This document shows, in pieces, positions 59,309-64,000 of a stretch of DNA of 64,000 nucleotides. Where the stretch lies: the NCBI GenBank assembly GCA_003117195.1, contig BDSI01000006.1, positions 1,357,534-1,421,533 of the forward strand. Reading direction: 5' to 3'. A program made the position numbers and the translations under genes. The stretch's first letter is position 1, and every line of letters starts with the position of its first letter. The notes under the pieces were generated by a model that ran no database searches, was not told the DNA's origin, and saw only the letters and a program-made list of their open reading frames with translations. The stretch comes from Eudorina sp. 2006-703-Eu-15. Its lineage: Eukaryota > Chlorophyta > Chlorophyceae > Chlamydomonadales > Volvocaceae.

Positions 59309-60980
59309 ACCGGGCGATCCGACAAACAGGCCCACCACATACGGTATACGGTAGCTTCGACGGCGCCCGGTCCGGGTGTCGCGCGGCCTACCGCATCACG
59401 GCCTCCGGTGAAGCCTACCGGTGGTGGGGTCCGGGGTTCAAAAGGAAAACAGCCCCGACACACCCAGCCCGGCGACACCCCGGGGTACGGGATGGGGTCC
59501 GCTCTCAGCTCCCCCCAACGTCCGTGTGCGCATCACACCGGTGCCGCAAATCGCATCACACCGGTGTCGCCCGGACCCGCTTCCACTGCGTGAGGTGAGC
59601 TCATCTCGGGTGCTGCTGCTCCCGGGTCCCACCCACCGCACACTCACGGCTTCCCAGTTTGTGTACGAGTGCTGGCTGCTGACGGGTCTTCAGCTGCCAG
59701 CCCTATCTATGTCCGGACGCACGCACGCATGCAAGTACGGCATGTAAGTACAGCAGTCCTGGAGACAGTCCGGGGCTGCCCGGACAGCCTGTTGAGGTGT
59801 GAGCCGCTGCCCCGGAGCGTCATTGATGATGGACAGCCACCGCAGACCCGCGGTTAGGTGGGCATCGAGCCTGCGTTCCCCACGTCGGGGGGTCACCCCT
59901 CCGCGGCGCAGCTCTCTCGGCGCCGCCACGGGGCCGTCAGAGGGCGGAGGAGGGGTGACCCCCCGCACTCGCGCTCTGCCCCCCCCAAGCCCCCGCAAGC
60001 CCCTAGCAGCATCAGCCGCCGCGACACACGGTGTCCTTTCCCACTACGGTAGTCCTGATATGAATATTCAGCCATCTCCGAGCAGATCGCCTACCCTACA
60101 TGTCGTGCGGCACCTTCCCTCCATTCGTCGCACGCGGGCACACAATGAGCACACAACAGTCGCGGTGTGCAGGCAGGCAGGCAGGTGAGTACCCACCTCC
60201 ATCCCAACCAGCAGCAGCAGCCGGCGCAACGACACCACCAAGGGGCCAGACAGTATCAGTTATCAACGCCTCTCGGCCACATCACATCACATCACATCAC
60301 GTGCTTGGTTTGGGTCGGGCGGGTCTCATATCTTATCACATCACATGCTCACATGACACCACCAGCTACGGGGTCTCCGGAGGCCGAAAGGGGCTCATGA
60401 TTGAACACCCCCCCCCCCCTCGAGGAGGGCCAGCCCAGTGCTGCGCATTGACCCTCCGACACCCGACTACAAACAGCCCTCCGCCGCATCCAACATCTGA
60501 TCATTCCCACCATCTCCTGCCGTTGTTGCTGCTGTTGTTGTTGCTGGCGCTCCCCTGCTGCTCCCAGCGCCTCACGCGCGTCTCCATCGGCATGGCGGGG
60601 GTGACCCAACCCCCACCCGCACCCACACTCTCCAAGCGCCTTTGCCGACCCTTAGGCCCCTTCGCATCAAAGCCCCCCGCTTCCCCTCCTCCTCCCCTCC
60701 ACCTCTTTTCCTCCCCCCCTCCTCCTCCTCCTCCTCCTCCTCCTCCACTTCCCCCTCCGCACGACTCCCTCCCTGCTGACCCACAGTCCCTCCAACCTCG
60801 CCGCCCGGACAGTTGCAACCCACTCCTCCTCGCACTGCGGCTCCCGCTCCCGCTACTCCTACCGGTGCTGGCATCTACCCCCGCAACACACCGTTTCCTC
60901 AACCCCCGTCTCACTCACCCCCGCACCTCCCTACCCCCTGACCCCACCCCCTGACCCCACCCACCCACCCACCCCCGCCC

Positions 60981-63777
60981 TCACACGCGCCCGTCCTTCC
61001 GCACCACCAGCAGACTGGCCCCCTTGGCCATCACCTCGCGCATAAAGTAGCGCATGCCCACCAGGAGCACCACCATCGACACGATCACGAACGTGAAGAG
61101 CCACGTGCTGCCGTACATGAGCGCAGTCACCTTGGGCATGAGGGTGCCCACCAGCGCCCCCGTCACGTTGTGGGCCACCAGGACAGCCTTGCGGTTGACC
61201 TGCGGCGGTTGGGGGTTGGCCGTTGGCGGTTGTTATACATACCGGTTGTGCCCGGTTTGGATATGGGGCCGGGAGGGATGCGATGGGCGGAGCACAAAGA
61301 GCCAACCAGCACGTCAACCGATCACGATAACGCAACTGATCGGGAGAACGAAGGGCCAACAACGAGCTTGGCTGGGTGGGCGGCGGGAGGGGTGGGGAGG
61401 GTGGGAGGGGTGGGAGGAGCCGGCGGACGCAACGGGGGCCATGGAGGCGAAAGGGGGGCGGCGAGGGGCGGCCAGCGTGTTGACAGTGGGGCGATGGCAA
61501 GAGGGGAAGAGGCGCCGCGACGGAGGTCAGTCTACGGAGAGTCAAGGGTGGTGCACATCCCAGATCCGACGGCATGGTGTCATTGCCTGCGTGCCGGAGG
61601 GGACGGCCCCACCGTGGTGCCATTGGCCCCCCCCCCGGCCGCCCCGCCCGTCCCGCCCACCGGGGGGGCCTCCCCCTCCAGCTCCCCCTCCCCCCCTGCC
61701 GTGCGCGGCACTGCGGCACTGCGGCCCGCGGCCCGCTCATCGGAGTACCTAACGCCCTCACGCCCCCCCCCCGCACCTGCTCATGCACGTTGCTATATAT
61801 CCTCGGCTCGAGCTCCCTCCGCAGCTCCGCCGCCACCTGCGCCAGCACCTTGTCGTCCAGGGCCAGGTGGCCGCCCCGCGCCACCGCGTGGGTCTCAGCA
61901 GCGGCGGCGCGGCGGAACTGCCTGTCGGGGGGAGGGAGTGGGCGGCATCCAGAAGGGGGGGGGCAGCGCAACGGAAACGGCGCTTGAATGCCCCAGCACA
62001 CACCCGGGAGGCCTAGGCACTTGAGCCTCACTGCCCCGCGCCCCCCCCCCCGCCTCCTGCCCACCGCCCACCGCCCTCACCCCTCATCCATGGTCGACAC
62101 CAGCTCCCAGCAGGGTTTGTGCAGCCGGGCGGCGTGCTTGGCCAGGCAGCCCAGCACGTAGCCGGTCTGCAGGAAGGGCGCCGCCACCTGGTCCACCTGG
62201 CAGCGCTGCAGCACATCGCCGTCGCACTGGCTGGTTAGCGGCATACCCACCCGGTAACGGTTCAGGGACAGCTTCACCAGGGCCTGCGGCGGGGAGGGGC
62301 CGGGAGGGGGAGGGGGGGGGAGGGAAGGCGTGGTTGGGGAGGAGAGCCGTAACCGGGGGAGGCGGGAAGGAGAAGCCCACACGGGTGGGGTGGCGTGGGG
62401 TGGGCGCCTAGGGTTCGCGGACAGATGTGTACAACACCTGCCCCCCAACACGTGTCACCCGCACAGCGTCAGCGAGGACGCGCACGTGCCACCCTGGGGG
62501 CACCTCCCCTCTCTCGGGCTCCAACGTCAATCGCTCCACACCCAGTCCGTCCGTCCGTCCGTCAGCTCGGGGGCCAGCCGGCCCCCCTCCCCCCGCTGGC
62601 CCCCCCTCCCTGCCCCCCCCCTTCCCTGCCCCCCCCCGCCCCCCTCCCTGCCCCCCTCCCTGCCCCCCTCCCTGCCCCCCCCCGCCCCCCTCCCTGCTCC
62701 CCTCCCTGCCCCCCCCCGCCCCCCTCCCTGCCCCCCCCCTTCCCTGCCCCTCCCCGCCCCCCTCCCCGCCCCCCTCCCTGCCCCCCTCCCTGCCCCCCCC
62801 CGCCCTCCTCCCTGCCCCCCTCCCTGCCCCCCTCCCTGCCCCCTCCCTGCCCCCCCTCCCTGCCCCCCCCCCCTTCCCTGACCCCCCCCGCCCCCCTCCC
62901 TGCCCCCCACACCTGCAGCTCCGAGCGGCACCCGGGCGCCAGCTGCACCGACTGCCGGGCCAGACAGGCCAGGGCGGTCTCCTCACCCGCCGCCCCGCCG
63001 GTGCCCGTCACCGACTGCCGCCCGGCGCCCAGCTCGTCAACCGCCTCCGGGCACAGCCGCTCCACATCTGGGGGGGGAGGAGGTAAGGAGCCAGGAGGGG
63101 CCGGGGCGGGAGGCACGGGGGGCCAGGGTCAACGGCGGGGCCCAGGCAGGGCGGGGATGCATGGTCGCTCCATACGGCCTGCGCAAGGCCCAGGTAGGCT
63201 AGGCCAGGCAGGATGAGGCTCCTAATACAAACAAGGCTGCTCATACAAAACGATGTGTGTGCCTCTTAACGGCGGGGTCGGGGTCGGGGTCGGGGCCGGG
63301 GCCGGGGGCGCCCCAAGGGGAGGCTGTGGGGGTCCGGCCGCGTGAGGCAGACGTCCACTGGCTTCCACAAGCAGCAGCAGCATCACACGGCGGGCAACCC
63401 CCCCGCCCCGCGCCCGCCCGCGCCCGCCCCGCCCCGCCCCGCCCCCGCCCCGCCCCGCCCCGCCCCCGCCCCGCCCCGCCCCGCCCCGCCCCCGCCCCCG
63501 CCGCCGCGCCCGCCCCGCCCCGCACGCAGAGACGCAGGAACGCACAAACGCTGCACCCGGCTGCAACGGCTGGTTGCACCCACCATCGTCGCACTCCTGG
63601 CGCAGCCTGAAGTTGAGCGAGTACTTGACCGCCGCCCGGTCGGTGAGCTGCCGCAGCGCCAGTCTGCAGCCCGGCGGGAAGTGCCCCTTGTCCATGTTGG
63701 CCTGCAGGCAGGAGATCACGCGGGCGTCCCCCGGGGGCACGTCGCTGCAGAAGCCGCTGATGGCCAAAGGGCACTCC
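60981..63777 (-). CDS. GLG1: Golgi apparatus protein 1 (GLG1)-type cysteine-rich membrane protein, C-terminal part
   Basis: GLG1/CFR-1-type proteins are type I membrane proteins of the Golgi built of Cys-rich repeats. Five exons (5' to 3'), 63777-63584, 63067-62913, 62283-62081, 61921-61777 and 61199-60981, stay in frame and give the last ~305 residues. The 5' part lies beyond 64000. Cys-rich repeats are seen in ECPLAISGFCSDV, VISCLQANMDKGHFPPGCR, LACLARQSVQLAPGCRSEL, CDGDVLQRC and VLGCLAKHAARLHKPC. A juxtamembrane block (ELEPRIYSNVHEQ) precedes one membrane segment (WLFTFVIVSMVVLLVGMRYF) and a short basic cytosolic tail ending KDGRV. The family's typical spacing, M/L-x-KG-HFPPGC, supports the call. 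The introns are strongly C-rich on the plus strand. Confidence 0.85.
62590..62905. repeat. CCCTCCCTGCCCCC-type low-complexity tract in a GLG1 intron
   Basis: Irregular repeats of CCCTCCCTGCCCCCC and CCCCGCCCCC lie between the exons ending at 62913 and starting at 62283. The minus-strand transcript is correspondingly G-rich, with many runs of three or more G. Confidence 0.85.
63405..63505. repeat. CCGCCCCG-type low-complexity tract in a GLG1 intron
   Basis: Short irregular CCCCGCCCCGCC repeats lie in the intron between 63584 and 63067. The long Pro/Arg frames here are compositional. Confidence 0.85.
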
Positions 63778-64000
63778 CTGCAGCGAGGGAAGAGGGGAGA
63801 GGCGGCGGGCGGCATGGGCGGCAGCGGCGGCAGAGTCAGCGGCCGGGGCAGCAGCGGCGGGCTCCAACAATCGATGCCCGCCGAGAAGGCGGGGTACGCG
63901 GACGCCCGGGGCTCCCTCTGGCAGGAGGTGGGTGCCGTGCGTTAAGAGTGGGAGGCAGGCGGGAGAGGGGATGACAATGTGCTCCCCCTCTCCAAAAACA
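63778..64000. other. probable GLG1 intron at the window edge
   Basis: This lies upstream (minus strand) of the first visible GLG1 exon. No further Cys-rich repeat was found, so the next exon is likely outside the window. Confidence 0.5.

Larger units (their letters stand above)
57844..60980. other. intergenic region with repeats
   Basis: The first few hundred bases should hold the promoter of the zinc-finger gene. The rest has no supported gene. It contains an inverted-repeat pair (58392-58421 and 59278-59308), a GT-rich tandem repeat (58815-58890), a short CGCATCACACCGGTG duplication near 59527-59560, CACAT runs near 60280, and a CTC run near 60720. Long frames here are compositional. The end nearest 60980 should be 3' UTR of the GLG1-type gene. 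Confidence 0.45.

Noticed and set aside
60931..62064. Long minus-strand ORF reading through GLG1 exons and introns
   Set aside because: It crosses clear splice borders; the GLG1 frame switches at those borders, so the continuous ORF is accidental.
62330..63216. Pro-rich plus-strand and Gly/Arg-rich minus-strand ORFs
   Set aside because: They arise from the CCCTCCCTGCCCCC repeat inside a GLG1 intron.

Overview
The window looks like nuclear DNA of a green alga of the Chlamydomonas/Volvox (volvocine) group. The genes are split into many short exons with GTGAGT/GTGCGT-type donors and GCAG acceptors. Coding sequence is GC-rich with runs of Ala, Gly, Pro and Gln, TGTAA poly(A)-type signals follow several genes, and the proteins match plant and algal families. 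No prokaryotic operons, rRNA or tRNA genes were seen. All gene models were assembled by eye from protein similarity, splice sites and codon phase. Those described as closed keep one reading frame across every junction.

Layout: 1-2865 (+) 3' part of a filamin-repeat protein; 3871-7175 (+) plastid-type transaldolase (384 aa); 7887-11001 (-) hydroxyproline O-arabinosyltransferase with a PAN/apple-like N-terminal region (538 aa); 12134-27134 (+) the cohesin regulator PDS5 in 21 exons (2092 aa); 27135-31214 mostly repeats and low-complexity DNA; 31215-35951 about 18 tandem copies of a ~251-262 bp unit, each resembling a complete exon plus intron on the minus strand, followed by a plausible terminal exon at 30813-31145; 35952-39329 non-genic, lower GC; 39330-42000 (-) secreted desiccation-related ferritin-like protein (292 aa); 44214-50512 (-) DEAD-box RNA helicase of the RH39 type (604 aa); 50950-53196 (+) single-thioredoxin protein disulfide isomerase with an ERp29-like C-terminal domain (248 aa), head-to-head with the helicase; 54713-57843 (-) protein with one PARP-type zinc finger and a long low-complexity tail (743 aa); 57844-60980 repeats; 60981-63777 (-) C-terminal part of a Golgi apparatus protein 1 (GLG1)-type protein, its 5' end outside the window.

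The genes are ordinary eukaryotic neighbours with unrelated roles: carbon metabolism, secretory and cell-wall glycosylation, cohesion, organellar RNA metabolism, ER folding and Golgi. The most unusual object is the exon-plus-intron tandem array. Its units keep an open reading frame and splice-like borders, yet their lengths do not allow in-frame joining of consecutive copies. Other points of interest are two GC-AG introns, a 54-unit GGGTC array inside a helicase intron, a non-canonical PARP-type zinc finger, and an inverted-repeat pair that may bound a small element.
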